A stretch of DNA of 64,000 nt, taken from Burkholderia gladioli. Lineage in GTDB: Bacteria > Pseudomonadota > Gammaproteobacteria > Burkholderiales > Burkholderiaceae. Shown piece by piece: positions 1 to 8,985 of this stretch. Where the stretch lies: the NCBI RefSeq assembly GCF_000959725.1, contig NZ_CP009323.1, positions 2,604,001 to 2,668,000 of the forward strand, in the 5' to 3' direction. The notes under the pieces were generated by a model. That model was not told the origin of the DNA. It was given only the letters and a program-made list of their open reading frames with translations, and searched no databases. A program made the position numbers and the translations under genes. Positions within the stretch are counted from its first letter, which is position 1; each line of letters begins with the position of its first letter.

Positions 1-27
1 CGGCAGCAGCGGGCCCGCCGGGTGCGA

Positions 28-351
28 TCAGCGCTCGAGCAGATGCAGCTTGTCCTGCACGTCCTTCCATTCGTCGGCGTCGCCGGGAGCGGGCTTGGTC
101 TTGGTGATCGACGGCCACAGCTTGGCCAACTCGGCATTGAGCGGCGTGAATTGCTGCTGGTCGCCGGGAACGTCTTCCTCGGCATAGATCGCATTGGTCG
201 GGCACTCGGCCACGCACACGGCGCAGTCGATGCATTCGTCCGGGTCGATCGCGAGAAAATTGGGACCTTCACGGAAGCAATCCACCGGGCACACATCGAC
301 GCAATCGGTGTACTTGCACTTGATGCAGCCTTCGGTCACAACGTGAGTCAT
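28..351 (-). CDS. fdxA: 7Fe ferredoxin FdxA
   Basis: Small soluble electron-transfer protein of 107 aa carrying one [3Fe-4S] and one [4Fe-4S] cluster. The first cluster motif is [14 protein letters not shown] near residues 9-22, with the Cys spacing of seven-iron ferredoxins, and the second is [12 protein letters not shown] near residues 40-51. The C-terminal half is the acidic extension typical of the FdxA/Azotobacter FdI group. The ATG has a good ribosome binding site (caggag) 8 bases upstream. It is read away from pncB and probably has its own promoter in the 305-base gap. The redox partner cannot be told from the neighbours. Family assignment is firm. Confidence 0.95.
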   Translation of the reverse strand: MTHVVTEGCIKCKYTDCVDVCPVDCFREGPNFLAIDPDECIDCAVCVAECPTNAIYAEEDVPGDQQQFTPLNAELAKLWPSITKTKPAPGDADEWKDVQDKLHLLER

Positions 352-656
352 TCAAAACGCTCCTGCTTGGCGATTATCTGTGTGGGGTAGGCTTTGCGCC
401 AAATGCGGCATTGTAACTGATGAGGAAAACCCGCATCCAGCACCCCGCAGCCGGTCTTATATTGTTTCGTGATTAGTTTATGTCGAGTCCGCGACGCGTC
501 CCCGAGGCCCGGGACGGCAGGCGGCGGCGAGCATGGTCGGTCCCGCATTCGGGTAACATGCGGCAGGCAGACGGGGCGGCGCGCCGACGCAGGTAGCCGG
601 CTCGGTCTCGTCCGATCCCGCGATTTTGCTGAAGCTGCCCCCGGCGGCACCGAATC
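352..656. other. intergenic region between fdxA and pncB
   Basis: Divergent spacer of 305 bases with no convincing gene. On the minus strand a TACAAT hexamer (complement of 410-415) is a possible -10 for fdxA, without a clear -35. An AT-richer patch at about 455-485 is the likeliest place for the pncB promoter. No strong hairpin was seen. Confidence 0.5.
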
Positions 657-1856
657 ATGATCATTACTTCGCTGCTCGACACCGACCTGTACAAGTTCAC
701 GATGATGCAGGTGGTGCTGCATCACTTCCCGGCCGCCAACGTGGAATACCGGTTCCGCTGCCGGACTCCCGGCGTCGACCTGGTTCCCTATATCGACGAG
801 ATCCGGGACGAGGTGCGCGGCCTGTGCCATCTGCGCTTCACCGAGGCCGAACTCGACTACCTGCGCCAGATGCGCTTCATCAAGGGCGACTTCGTCGAAT
901 TCTTGGCGCTGTTCCATCTCAACGAGAAGTACATCGAGATCTCGCCCTCGCCCAAGGGCAACGGCGAGATCGACATCGCGATCCGCGGCCCCTGGCTGCA
1001 TACGATCCTGTTCGAGATCCCGGTGCTGGCGATCGTCAACGAGGTCTATTTCCGCAACACGCAGAGCGAGCCCGACTACGGCGAGGGCCGCGAGCGGCTG
1101 CGCGAGAAGATGAAACTGCTCGGCGCGAAGCCCGAGTTCGCCGACTGCAAGATCGCCGACTACGGCACGCGCCGCCGCTTCTCGAAGGTCTGGCACGAGG
1201 AGGTGGCGCTGACGCTGCGCAACGGGCTGGGCGCGCAGTTCGCCGGCACCAGCAACGTCTATTACGCGATGAAGCACGGCATCACGCCGCTCGGCACCAT
1301 GGCGCACGAGTACCTGCAGGCCTGCCAGGCGCTCGGCCCGCGGCTGCGCGATTCGCAGATCTACGGCCTGGAGATGTGGGCCAAGGAATATCGCGGCGAC
1401 CTCGGTATCGCGCTGTCCGACGTCTACGGCATGGACGCCTTCCTGCGCGACTTCGACATGTACTTCTGCAAGCTGTTCGACGGCGCGCGCCACGATTCGG
1501 GCGATCCCTTCGAATGGGGCGAGCGCATGCTGAGCCACTACGAGGCGAACCGCTGCGACCCGCGCACCAAGGTGCTGGTGTTCTCGGACGCGCTCGACAT
1601 CCCGAAGGTGCTGCAGCTCTACGAGCGGTTCCGCGATCGCTGCCGGCTCGCCTTCGGCGTCGGCACCAACCTGACCAACGACCTCGGCTATCGGCCGCTG
1701 CAGATCGTCATCAAGATGGTCCGCTGCAACGGCCAGCCGGTCGCCAAGCTGTCCGATTCGCCGGGCAAGAGCATGTGCGACGACAAGAACTACCTGGCCT
1801 ATCTGCGCCAGGTGTTCGGGATCGCCCAGCCGGCCGAGGAAGAGGCCGGCAAGTAG
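657..1856 (+). CDS. pncB: nicotinate phosphoribosyltransferase
   Basis: Cytosolic enzyme of the Preiss-Handler NAD salvage route: nicotinate + PRPP + ATP to nicotinate mononucleotide. The 399 aa match the usual PncB length. Family motifs are [11 protein letters not shown] at the N-terminus, [17 protein letters not shown] (the AHE histidine corresponds to the one phosphorylated in the ATP-coupled cycle), [22 protein letters not shown] and [10 protein letters not shown]. The ATG at 657 fits the family's N-terminus, which begins two to three residues before the conserved SLLDTD segment. Transcribed alone; a 108-base spacer separates it from the next gene. Confidence 0.97.
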   Translation: MIITSLLDTDLYKFTMMQVVLHHFPAANVEYRFRCRTPGVDLVPYIDEIRDEVRGLCHLRFTEAELDYLRQMRFIKGDFVEFLALFHLNEKYIEISPSPKGNGEIDIAIRGPWLHTILFEIPVLAIVNEVYFRNTQSEPDYGEGRERLREKMKLLGAKPEFADCKIADYGTRRRFSKVWHEEVALTLRNGLGAQFAGTSNVYYAMKHGITPLGTMAHEYLQACQALGPRLRDSQIYGLEMWAKEYRGDLGIALSDVYGMDAFLRDFDMYFCKLFDGARHDSGDPFEWGERMLSHYEANRCDPRTKVLVFSDALDIPKVLQLYERFRDRCRLAFGVGTNLTNDLGYRPLQIVIKMVRCNGQPVAKLSDSPGKSMCDDKNYLAYLRQVFGIAQPAEEEAGK

Positions 1857-1964
1857 GCGCGCGGCAGGTCGGGCGATGCCGGGCCGGGCGGCCCGGCATG
1901 ATTCGGCGCGACAGGGCGCCGCTATAATCGGCCCTTGCCACCGCCACGCTCACGAGGATCGCCC

Positions 1965-2636
1965 ATGGACACGTCGGCCGCCCGCCGCAACATCTTCGCG
2001 CGCATCCGCGCCGCCCAGGGACGCCAGGCCGAACCCGATGCGCTCGAGCGCGAGCAGGCCGCCGACTACCTCGCGCGTCATCCGGCCGGCCCGCGCCCGC
2101 CGATGCCGGACGATGCCGCCGGATTGCTCGCGCGCTTCACCGAGGAAGCCGAGCGGATGTCGACCACGGTCGAGGCCGTCGACACGCTCGCCGAGGTACC
2201 GGCCGCCGCGGCGCGCTACCTGCAGGCGCGCTCGCTGGCCGCGCGGGCGATCGCCTGGCGCACCCTGGCCGATATCGACTGGGCCTCGGCCGGCCTCGAG
2301 GTCGACTTGCGCAAGCCCGTCGAGGGCGACCTGGTCGGCATCACCGGCTGCTTCTGCGCGAGCGCCGAGACCGGCTCGCTGGTGCTGCTGTCGGGCCCGG
2401 ATACCTATGCCTCGGCGGCGCTGCTGCCGGAAACCCATCTCGTGGTGGTACCGGCCTCGCGCATCGTCGCCGGCCACGAGGATGCCTTCGCGCTGATCCG
2501 CGCCGAACGCGGCGAGCTGCCGCGCGCGGTCAATATCGTATCGGGGCCGTCGCGCACCGGCGATATCGAGCAGACCATCATCCTCGGCGCGCATGGCCCG
2601 TATCGCGTGCACGCGATCATCGTGCGCGGCGCATGA
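1965..2636 (+). CDS. LutC/YkgG family protein (lactate-utilization type)
   Basis: A 223-aa protein of the LUD domain family to which LutC belongs. LutC is one of three subunits (LutA, LutB, LutC) of an iron-sulfur lactate dehydrogenase. The C-terminal half carries the family hallmarks: HLVVVPASRIVAGHEDAF, then GPSRTGDIEQTIILGAHGP (usual form GPS[RK]TADIE). The ATG at 1965 has a GAGGAT ribosome binding site 7 bases upstream and is preferred over an upstream in-frame TTG. No lutA or lutB is adjacent: the partner overlapping its stop by 4 bases is a transporter, so the gene is an orphan here and its lactate role is inferred only from family. Confidence 0.85.
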   Translation: MDTSAARRNIFARIRAAQGRQAEPDALEREQAADYLARHPAGPRPPMPDDAAGLLARFTEEAERMSTTVEAVDTLAEVPAAAARYLQARSLAARAIAWRTLADIDWASAGLEVDLRKPVEGDLVGITGCFCASAETGSLVLLSGPDTYASAALLPETHLVVVPASRIVAGHEDAFALIRAERGELPRAVNIVSGPSRTGDIEQTIILGAHGPYRVHAIIVRGA

Positions 2637-4198
2637 GGCTTGCCGCGCGCGTTTCCCATTCCTTTCCCGGTGCCTCGAACCTGCCGCTGGCGGCAGCGAG
2701 TGGCCGCGTTCTCGATCCGATGACTTTCCACCGACCCGATTCCTTCGCCGTCCGGGGCGCACCGCGCCGCGTTGCACCGTGGCTCGCGCTGTTCATGCTG
2801 CTGCTGACGGCGGCGCCCGCGCCGGCCTCGGCGGCCACGCTCGACGGCGCCACCTTGTCCGCGCTCTGGGGCCTGCCGTTCGCCGGCATGCTGCTGTCGA
2901 TCGCGCTGTTGCCGCTGGCGGCGGCCTCGTTCTGGCATCACCACTACGGCAAGATCGCGGCGGCCTGGGCGCTGCTGTTCCTGCTGCCGTTCGCGGCCGT
3001 GTTCGGCGCGGCCACCGCCGGCGCCACCCTGGTCCATGCGCTGCTCGAGGAATACATCCCCTTCATCGTGCTGCTGGCGGCGCTCTACACCGTGGCGGGC
3101 GGCATCTGCGTGCATGGCGAGCTGCGCGCCTCGCCGGCGCGCAACACCGCGCTGCTCGCGCTGGGCACCGTGCTGGCGAGCCTGATGGGCACCACCGGCG
3201 CGGCGATGCTGCTGATCCGGCCGCTGCTGCGCGCCAACGCGGCACGGCCGCGCGTGGTGCACGTGGTGGTGTTCTTCATCTTCCTGGTCGCGAACGCGGG
3301 CGGCGCGCTCTCGCCGCTCGGCGATCCGCCACTGTTCCTCGGTTTCCTGAACGGCGTCGATTTCTTCTGGACCACGGTGCATCTCGCGCTGCCCACGCTG
3401 TTCGTCTGCGGCGTGCTGCTGGCGCTGTTCTACGTGCTGGACGCCTGGCGCTTCCGCCGCGACGGCGGCGGTGCCGTCACGCTGCCGCGCGACCCGGCAC
3501 TGACCGCCGCGGCCGAGCCGATCCGCATCGACGGCAAGCGCAACTTCGTGCTGCTCGGCGCGATCGTCGCGCTGGTGCTGATGAGCGGCATCTGGAAACC
3601 CGGCATCCGCTTCGACGTGTTCGGCACCGAGGTGGCCCTGCAGAACGCCGTGCGCGACCTGGCCCTGGCCGCGCTCGCGCTGCTCTCGCTGGCGATCACG
3701 CCGCGCTCGGCGCGCGAGGGCAATGCCTTCGACTGGGCGCCGATCGAGGAGGTCGCCAAGCTGTTCGCCGGTATCTTCGTGACCATCGCGCCGGTGATCG
3801 TGATCCTGCGCGCGGGCGCCGACGGCGCCTTCGCGCCGATCGTCCACCTGGTCACGGCGGACAACGGCGAGCCGGTGGTGCCGATGCTGTTCTGGGCCAC
3901 CGGGCTGCTGTCGTCCTTCCTCGACAATGCGCCGACCTACCTCGTATTCTTCAACCTCGCCGGCGGCGACGCGCCGACCCTGATGACGAGCGGCGCGGCC
4001 GCGCTCGCGGCGATCTCGGCCGGCGCGGTGTTCATGGGCGCGAACAGCTATATCGGCAACGCGCCGAACTTCATGGTGAAGGCGATCGCCGAATCGCGCG
4101 GGATCCGGATGCCGAGCTTCTTCGCCTATCTGGGCTGGTCGTTCGGCATCCTGGTGCCGGTGTTCGCGCTGGCGACGTGGCTGTTCTTCGCCGGCTGA
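2633..4198 (+). CDS. NhaD/ion-transporter superfamily sodium:proton antiporter-like protein
   Basis: Polytopic inner-membrane protein of 521 aa with about 12 hydrophobic segments. Motifs typical of the IT superfamily (NhaD, ArsB, CitMHS) are GGALSPLGDPPLFLGFLNG near residue 225, SSFLDNAPTYLVFFN near residue 425 and GANSYIGNAPNFMVKAIAE near residue 470; the paired D-N-A-P and G-N-A-P loops form the two ion-binding re-entrant regions. The first ATG overlaps the lutC-like stop (ATGA), but ATG 2720 lies just ahead of a signal-anchor segment (APWLALFMLLLTAAPAPASA) and is a reasonable alternative. Substrate (Na+/H+ or an organic anion) cannot be decided from sequence; coupling with lutC suggests an organic acid but is only inference. 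Confidence 0.8.
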   Translation: MRLAARVSHSFPGASNLPLAAASGRVLDPMTFHRPDSFAVRGAPRRVAPWLALFMLLLTAAPAPASAATLDGATLSALWGLPFAGMLLSIALLPLAAASFWHHHYGKIAAAWALLFLLPFAAVFGAATAGATLVHALLEEYIPFIVLLAALYTVAGGICVHGELRASPARNTALLALGTVLASLMGTTGAAMLLIRPLLRANAARPRVVHVVVFFIFLVANAGGALSPLGDPPLFLGFLNGVDFFWTTVHLALPTLFVCGVLLALFYVLDAWRFRRDGGGAVTLPRDPALTAAAEPIRIDGKRNFVLLGAIVALVLMSGIWKPGIRFDVFGTEVALQNAVRDLALAALALLSLAITPRSAREGNAFDWAPIEEVAKLFAGIFVTIAPVIVILRAGADGAFAPIVHLVTADNGEPVVPMLFWATGLLSSFLDNAPTYLVFFNLAGGDAPTLMTSGAAALAAISAGAVFMGANSYIGNAPNFMVKAIAESRGIRMPSFFAYLGWSFGILVPVFALATWLFFAG

Positions 4199-4266
4199 GC
4201 GAGGGTTTCGGGAAGGGTTTCAATACAGGTAGCGCGCCGGTCGCGCGCGCTTGACGGAGGCAGGCA

Positions 4267-5256
4267 ATGCAGAAAATCCTGGTGGCGCGTTCGATCTTTC
4301 CGGACGTGATCGAGCGGCTCGAACAGCATTTCGAGGTGGACTGGAACGACGGCGACGCGCTCGCGCCCGAGGCGCTGACGGCGCGCCTGGCCGACAAGGA
4401 CGGCGCGCTGACCGCGGGCGACCCGATCGGCGCGGCCACGCTGGCGGCCGCGCCGAAGCTGCGGGTGGTGGCCAACATGGCGGTCGGCTACAACAACTTC
4501 GACATGGCCGCCTTCAATGCGGCGAACGTGCTCGGCACCAATACGCCGGACGTGCTCAACGAGACCACCGCCGATTTCGGCTGGGCCCTGATGATGGCGA
4601 CCGCGCGGCGCATCGCCGAATCCGAGCACTGGCTGCGGGCCGGCCAGTGGCGCAAATGGTCGTTCGACAGCTTCCTCGGCGGCGACATCCACGGCGCCAC
4701 GCTCGGCGTGATCGGCATGGGGCGCATCGGCCAGGCGCTGGCGCGGCGCGCGCGCGGCTTCAACATGCGGGTGGTCTATCACAACCGCTCGCGCGTCGCG
4801 CCCGACATCGAGGCCGAACTGAACGCCGAGTACCTGGGCAAGGAGGCGCTGCTGCGGCAGGCCGATCACGTGGTGCTGGTGCTGCCCTACACGAAGGACA
4901 ACCATCACACCATCGGCGCGGCCGAACTCGCGCTGATGAAGCCGAGCGCGACGCTGACCAATATCGCGCGCGGCGGCATCGTCGACGATGCGGCGCTGGC
5001 CGAGGCGCTGCGCGAGCGGCGTATCGCGGCGGCCGGCCTCGACGTGTTCGAGGGCGAGCCGAGCGTGCATCCGGCGCTGCTGGCGGTGCCCAACGTGGTG
5101 CTCACGCCGCATATCGCCAGCGCCACCGAGGCGACCCGCCGCGCGATGGCGAACCTCGCGGCCGACAACCTGATCGCGGCGCTCGGCGTCGGGCCGCGCG
5201 CCGGACGTCCGCCCAATCCGATCAACCCCGACGTGATCGGCAAGGCGCGCGCATGA
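4267..5256 (+). CDS. 2-hydroxyacid dehydrogenase (glyoxylate/hydroxypyruvate reductase type)
   Basis: A 329-aa D-isomer-specific NAD(P)-dependent oxidoreductase, most like GhrB/GyaR proteins that reduce glyoxylate, hydroxypyruvate or 2-ketogluconate. The Rossmann motif LGVIGMGRIGQALARRARGF lies near residue 150. The catalytic Arg is in NIARGGIVDD, the Glu in DVFEGEPSVHP and the His in LTPHIASATEATR, the standard order of the family. The ribosome binding site is the GGAGG 6 bases before ATG 4267. Its stop overlaps the rmuC start as ATGA, so the two are probably translationally coupled. Confidence 0.9.
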   Translation: MQKILVARSIFPDVIERLEQHFEVDWNDGDALAPEALTARLADKDGALTAGDPIGAATLAAAPKLRVVANMAVGYNNFDMAAFNAANVLGTNTPDVLNETTADFGWALMMATARRIAESEHWLRAGQWRKWSFDSFLGGDIHGATLGVIGMGRIGQALARRARGFNMRVVYHNRSRVAPDIEAELNAEYLGKEALLRQADHVVLVLPYTKDNHHTIGAAELALMKPSATLTNIARGGIVDDAALAEALRERRIAAAGLDVFEGEPSVHPALLAVPNVVLTPHIASATEATRRAMANLAADNLIAALGVGPRAGRPPNPINPDVIGKARA

Positions 5257-6722
5257 CGATGCCGCTTCTGCTGGGCGCGCTGGTGGTGCTGGCGGTGGCG
5301 CTGGTGGTCGCGTTGCTGGTGATCTGGCGCGGCGCGGGCCGCGGCGCCGAGGGCGAGGGCTGGCTCGGCGAGCGCCTCGACGACGTGCAGGATGCCCAGG
5401 CGCATGCGATGGAGCGGCTCGAGCGCGCGCTGCGCGGCGAGCTCGCCGACAGCGCGCGGGCCTCGCGCGGCGAATTGTCGGGCAGCTTCGCCCAGTTGCA
5501 GCAGACCCTGGCCGCGCAGATGACGAGCGTGGCCACCGTGCAGAACCAGCAGATCGACGGCTTCGCGCAGCAGCTCGCCAAGCTGGTCGCCGCGAACACG
5601 CAGCAGTTCGAGGCGGTGCGCGAGGGCCTGCAACAGCAGGCGCAGCTCGCGCGCGACGAGCAGGGCGCCTCGCTTCGCCATTTCGGCACGCTGCTGAACC
5701 AGCAGCTCGCGCAACTGAGCGAGGCCAACGACCGGCGGCTGGGCGAGGTGCGCGCCACGCTCGAGCAGCGCCTCAAGGAGATCGAGGCCAACAATGCCGT
5801 GAAGCTTGAGGAGATGCGCCGCACCGTCGACGAGAAGCTGCATGCCACGCTCGAGCAGCGGCTCGGCGAATCGTTCCGGCTGGTTTCCGAGCGGCTCGAG
5901 CAGGTCCATCGCGGGCTCGGCGAGATGCAGACGCTGGCCGCCGGCGTGGGCGACCTGAAGAAGGTGCTGACCAATGTGAAGACGCGCGGCACCTGGGGCG
6001 AGGTCCAGCTCGAGGCCCTGCTCGAACAGATGCTGACGCCGGATCAATACGCGAAGAACGTCGCCACGGTGCCGCGGCGCAGCGAGCGCGTCGAGTTCGC
6101 GATCCGGCTGCCGGGCCGCGAGCACGATGCGCAGCCGGTCTGGCTGCCGGTCGACGCGAAATTCCCGCGCGAGGATTATGAGCGCCTGATCGATGCGCAG
6201 GAGCGTGCCGACGTCACGGCGGTGGAGGAGGCGGCGCGCGCGCTGGAGCTGCGCATCCGCGCGGAGGCGAAGAGCATCGCGGAGAAATACGTGTCGCCGC
6301 CGCACACCACCGATTTCGCCTTGCTGTTCCTGCCGACCGAGGGCCTGTATGCCGAGATCCTGCGGCGGCCCGGGCTGACCGACCAGCTGCAGCGCGACTA
6401 TCGCGTCACGGTGGCGGGACCGACCACCCTGACGGCCCTGCTCAACAGCCTGCAGATGGGTTTCCGCACGCTCGCCATCGAGCGGCGTTCGAGCGAGGTG
6501 TGGCAGGTGCTGGGCGCGGTGAAGACCGAGTTCGGCAAGTTCGGCGAGGTGCTGGCGCGCACCAAGGCGCAACTGGAGACCGTCACGCGCTCGATCGAAT
6601 CGGCCGAGCAACGCACGCGGGTGATGAATCGCAAGCTCAAGGATGTCGAGGCGCTGCCCGGCGATCAGGCCGCGGGGCTGCTCGGCGCGGCCTCGGGCGA
6701 GGCCGATCCCGACGAGGCCTGA
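5253..6722 (+). CDS. rmuC: DNA recombination protein RmuC
   Basis: A 489-aa protein that in E. coli limits recombination-dependent inversions. An N-terminal membrane anchor (about residues 5-25, LLLGALVVLAVALVVALLVIW) is followed by a long coiled coil rich in Glu, Gln and Arg (about 40-240). The PD-(D/E)xK nuclease-like domain contains TRGTWGEVQLEALLEQML near residue 245 and the catalytic-type LPVDAKFPREDYERL near residue 300. The start is the ATG that overlaps the upstream TGA; the reading frame stays open far upstream inside the dehydrogenase gene, but that part is not conserved protein. Confidence 0.93.
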   Translation: MTMPLLLGALVVLAVALVVALLVIWRGAGRGAEGEGWLGERLDDVQDAQAHAMERLERALRGELADSARASRGELSGSFAQLQQTLAAQMTSVATVQNQQIDGFAQQLAKLVAANTQQFEAVREGLQQQAQLARDEQGASLRHFGTLLNQQLAQLSEANDRRLGEVRATLEQRLKEIEANNAVKLEEMRRTVDEKLHATLEQRLGESFRLVSERLEQVHRGLGEMQTLAAGVGDLKKVLTNVKTRGTWGEVQLEALLEQMLTPDQYAKNVATVPRRSERVEFAIRLPGREHDAQPVWLPVDAKFPREDYERLIDAQERADVTAVEEAARALELRIRAEAKSIAEKYVSPPHTTDFALLFLPTEGLYAEILRRPGLTDQLQRDYRVTVAGPTTLTALLNSLQMGFRTLAIERRSSEVWQVLGAVKTEFGKFGEVLARTKAQLETVTRSIESAEQRTRVMNRKLKDVEALPGDQAAGLLGAASGEADPDEA

Positions 6723-6773
6723 GGTGTCGCCGCCGGGAAGCCGCCCGCCCAGGGACGGCGCACCCGGCGCGGC

Positions 6774-7268
6774 TTATTCGTCGCCGGGCGCCGGCTGGGC
6801 GAGCGCATCGAGCGCCTCGCCCGTGACGCGCACCACGCGCCAGTCGGACAGCACGGTGGCGCCCATCCGTTCGTAGAAATCGATCGCCTGGCGGTTCCAG
6901 TCGAGCACGGTCCACTCGAAGCGGCCGCACTTGCGCTCGACCGCGAGCGCCGCCACCGCGCGCAGCAGCCGCGTGCCGAGGCCGGTGCCGCGGCAGGCCG
7001 GCTTGACGTAGAGATCCTCCAGATAGAGGCCGCGCTTGCCGACGAAGGTCGAGTAGTTCTGGAAGTAGAGCGCGTAGCCCACCACCTCGTGGTCGAGCGT
7101 CGCGACCAGCGCGCCGGCCGCCGGGTTCAGGCCGAACAGCGCGTCGGCGAGATCGGCCTCGGTGGCGACGAACAGGTGCGTGAGCGATTCGAACTGGGCC
7201 AGCTCGCGCGTCAGCGCGACGAGATCGGCGACGTCGTCGGGCTGCGCGTCGCGGATCTCGAAGTTCAT
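6774..7268 (-). CDS. GNAT family N-acetyltransferase
   Basis: A 164-aa single-domain acetyltransferase. The acetyl-CoA loop is VKPACRGTGLGTRLLRAVAALA (R/Q-x-x-G-x-G/A), preceded by the strand FVGKRGLYLEDLYV and followed by the WTVLDWNRQAIDFYERMGA segment, as in spermidine/diamine acetyltransferase-like proteins; the YFQNYSTFVGKRGLYLED stretch is the usual match to that group. ATG 7268 is chosen because GGAGGAGG lies directly upstream. It overlaps the stop of the upstream small membrane protein by 4 bases, so the two form an operon. The actual amine or protein substrate is unknown. Confidence 0.85.
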   Translation of the reverse strand: MNFEIRDAQPDDVADLVALTRELAQFESLTHLFVATEADLADALFGLNPAAGALVATLDHEVVGYALYFQNYSTFVGKRGLYLEDLYVKPACRGTGLGTRLLRAVAALAVERKCGRFEWTVLDWNRQAIDFYERMGATVLSDWRVVRVTGEALDALAQPAPGDE

Positions 7269-7540
7269 GCCTCCTCCTGCACGTCCGACAGCACGATCTC
7301 GATGCCGCCGAAGCGCGAGGCAACCCAGTTGTAGGCGTGGCAGGCGATCCACAGCAGCACGAAGCCGAGGATCGCGTTCAGCAGCAGGGCGCTGAAGATG
7401 GTGCTCAGCTCGACCGAGCCGAAACGCACGAACGCGACCACGATCCCCAGCAGCACGATCGGCACGCTGAAGGTCAGGTAGACGAGGATCAGCGCCTTGG
7501 CCGTCTGCCCTGCCGCGATCGAGGAAATTTGCTTTTTCAT
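7265..7540 (-). CDS. small two-helix membrane protein, function unknown
   Basis: A 91-aa protein with two predicted transmembrane helices (about residues 14-38 and 47-70) separated by a short RFGSVEL loop, and an acidic C-terminal tail (IEIVLSDVQEEA). I do not recognise the family with certainty. The start is an ATG followed by MKKQISS, a typical N-terminus. It is translationally coupled (ATGA) to the GNAT gene downstream, and follows moeA in opposite order on the same strand after a 37-base gap, so it may be read through from the molybdenum cofactor genes. Confidence 0.75.
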   Translation of the reverse strand: MKKQISSIAAGQTAKALILVYLTFSVPIVLLGIVVAFVRFGSVELSTIFSALLLNAILGFVLLWIACHAYNWVASRFGGIEIVLSDVQEEA

Positions 7541-7577
7541 AATCGAGTTGCCCCGTAAGTGCTGATAGTGGTGAATC

Positions 7578-8876
7578 TCAGAGTGCGCCGGCGAACGGGA
7601 GGATCTCCACGCTCGCGCCGGCCTCGACGCGGGCCAGCTCCGCGCCGATCACGATGAAGCAGTTCGCGTCGCTGAGGCCCTTCAGCGATGCCGAGCTCTG
7701 TGAGTCCGCCGGGCTCACCTGCCAGTTGCCGTCGGCGTCGCGCGAGGCGATCCCGCGCAGGAAATCCGTGCGGCCCGCGCGCGTGTCGATCGCCGCGAGG
7801 GTGCGCGCCGGGTAGCGCGGCGCCGGTTCGGGGCGCGCGCCCATCAGTGTCAGCAAGGCGTCGCGCACGATCACCTGGAAAGTGGCCGCGACCGCCACCG
7901 GATTGCCGGGCAGGCCGAAGAACAGCGCCGCGCGCGCGCCCGGCGCGGCCGGCGCCAGGTGCCCGCAGGCCAGCGGGCGTCCCGGGCGCATCGCCAGGCT
8001 CGCGAAGCTGATGCGGCCGAGCCGGCCGAGCAGCTCGCGCGTGAAGTCGGCATCGCCGACCGAGACGCCGCCCGAGGTGATCACCACGTCGGCGCGCGCG
8101 GCCGCGTCGCTTAGCGCGGCTTCCAGCGCGGCCGGATCGTCGCGCACGATGCCGCCGTCGATCGCCTCGACGCCGAGCGTCGCCAGCATGCCGAACAGCG
8201 TCGCGCGGTTGCTGTCGTAGCGGCCGCCCGCGCCGAGCGGCTCGCCCGGCGCGCGCAGTTCGTCGCCGGTCGACAGGCAGGCCACGCGCAGGCGGCGGCG
8301 CACCGTCACCTGGCCGATGCCGAGCGAGGCCAGCAGGCCGAGATCGGCGGGCCGCACGACGCGGCCGGCCTCGAGCACGGTCGCGCCGCGCGCCAGATCC
8401 TCGCCGGCACGGCGGCAATTGGCGCCCGGCGCGACGGCTTGCGCCTCGAATTTCACCAGCGTGTCGCTCGTGTGTTCCCGCGGGATCACCTTCACGCGTT
8501 CCTGCGGGATCACCGTGTCGCAGCCGAGCGGCATCGGTGCGCCGGTCATGATGCGCACGCAGGCACCGGCCGGCGTGCCGCCCGGATGCGGATGACCCGC
8601 CAGGGCGATGCCGGCCACCGCCAGGCACAGTTCCCCCTCGTTCGCGGCGGCCAGCGCGGCGCCGTCGAAGGCATAACCGTCCATCGCCGAATTGTCGTAG
8701 GCCGGCACGTCGAGCGGCGAGGCGACCGCCTCGGCCAGCACGCGGCCGAGCGCCTCGCCGAGCGCGACCGTTTCCGTTTCCGTCACCGGCACGAGTTCGC
8801 GCAGCGCGAGCGCGCGGGCGGCGTCGACGGACAGGATTTCGGGATGGATTTGGGCTGGCGACGAGTGCGTGGTCAT
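7578..8876 (-). CDS. moeA: molybdopterin molybdenumtransferase MoeA
   Basis: Inserts molybdate into adenylylated molybdopterin, the last general step of molybdenum cofactor synthesis. The 432 aa carry the domain order of MoeA: N-terminal SVDAARAL segment, AYDNSAMDGYAF near residue 65, central MogA-like fold with VITSGGVSVGDADF near residue 270, then MRPGRPLACG, FGLPGNPVAVAATF and the C-terminal beta-barrel domain IV. ATG 8876 is taken because the MoeA N-terminus begins shortly before SVDAARALALREL; an open frame reaches 8933 but adds 19 unconserved residues. Follows mobA and moaA on the same strand. Confidence 0.95.
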   Translation of the reverse strand: MTTHSSPAQIHPEILSVDAARALALRELVPVTETETVALGEALGRVLAEAVASPLDVPAYDNSAMDGYAFDGAALAAANEGELCLAVAGIALAGHPHPGGTPAGACVRIMTGAPMPLGCDTVIPQERVKVIPREHTSDTLVKFEAQAVAPGANCRRAGEDLARGATVLEAGRVVRPADLGLLASLGIGQVTVRRRLRVACLSTGDELRAPGEPLGAGGRYDSNRATLFGMLATLGVEAIDGGIVRDDPAALEAALSDAAARADVVITSGGVSVGDADFTRELLGRLGRISFASLAMRPGRPLACGHLAPAAPGARAALFFGLPGNPVAVAATFQVIVRDALLTLMGARPEPAPRYPARTLAAIDTRAGRTDFLRGIASRDADGNWQVSPADSQSSASLKGLSDANCFIVIGAELARVEAGASVEILPFAGAL

Positions 8877-8985
8877 GGCTGAAGAGGCGCCGCTAGGCGG
8901 ATCGGAGTCGCGCCGGTGCGACGGCTGCCGCATCGGCGCAAGGCCTGGGCGGCGATGGGCGGCGGGCGGTCTGGCCGCGCCGGCC

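Noticed and set aside
348..1538. A 396-codon minus-strand frame opposite pncB
   Set aside because: It runs from inside the fdxA leader through pncB. It has no ribosome binding site and a composition typical of shadow frames.
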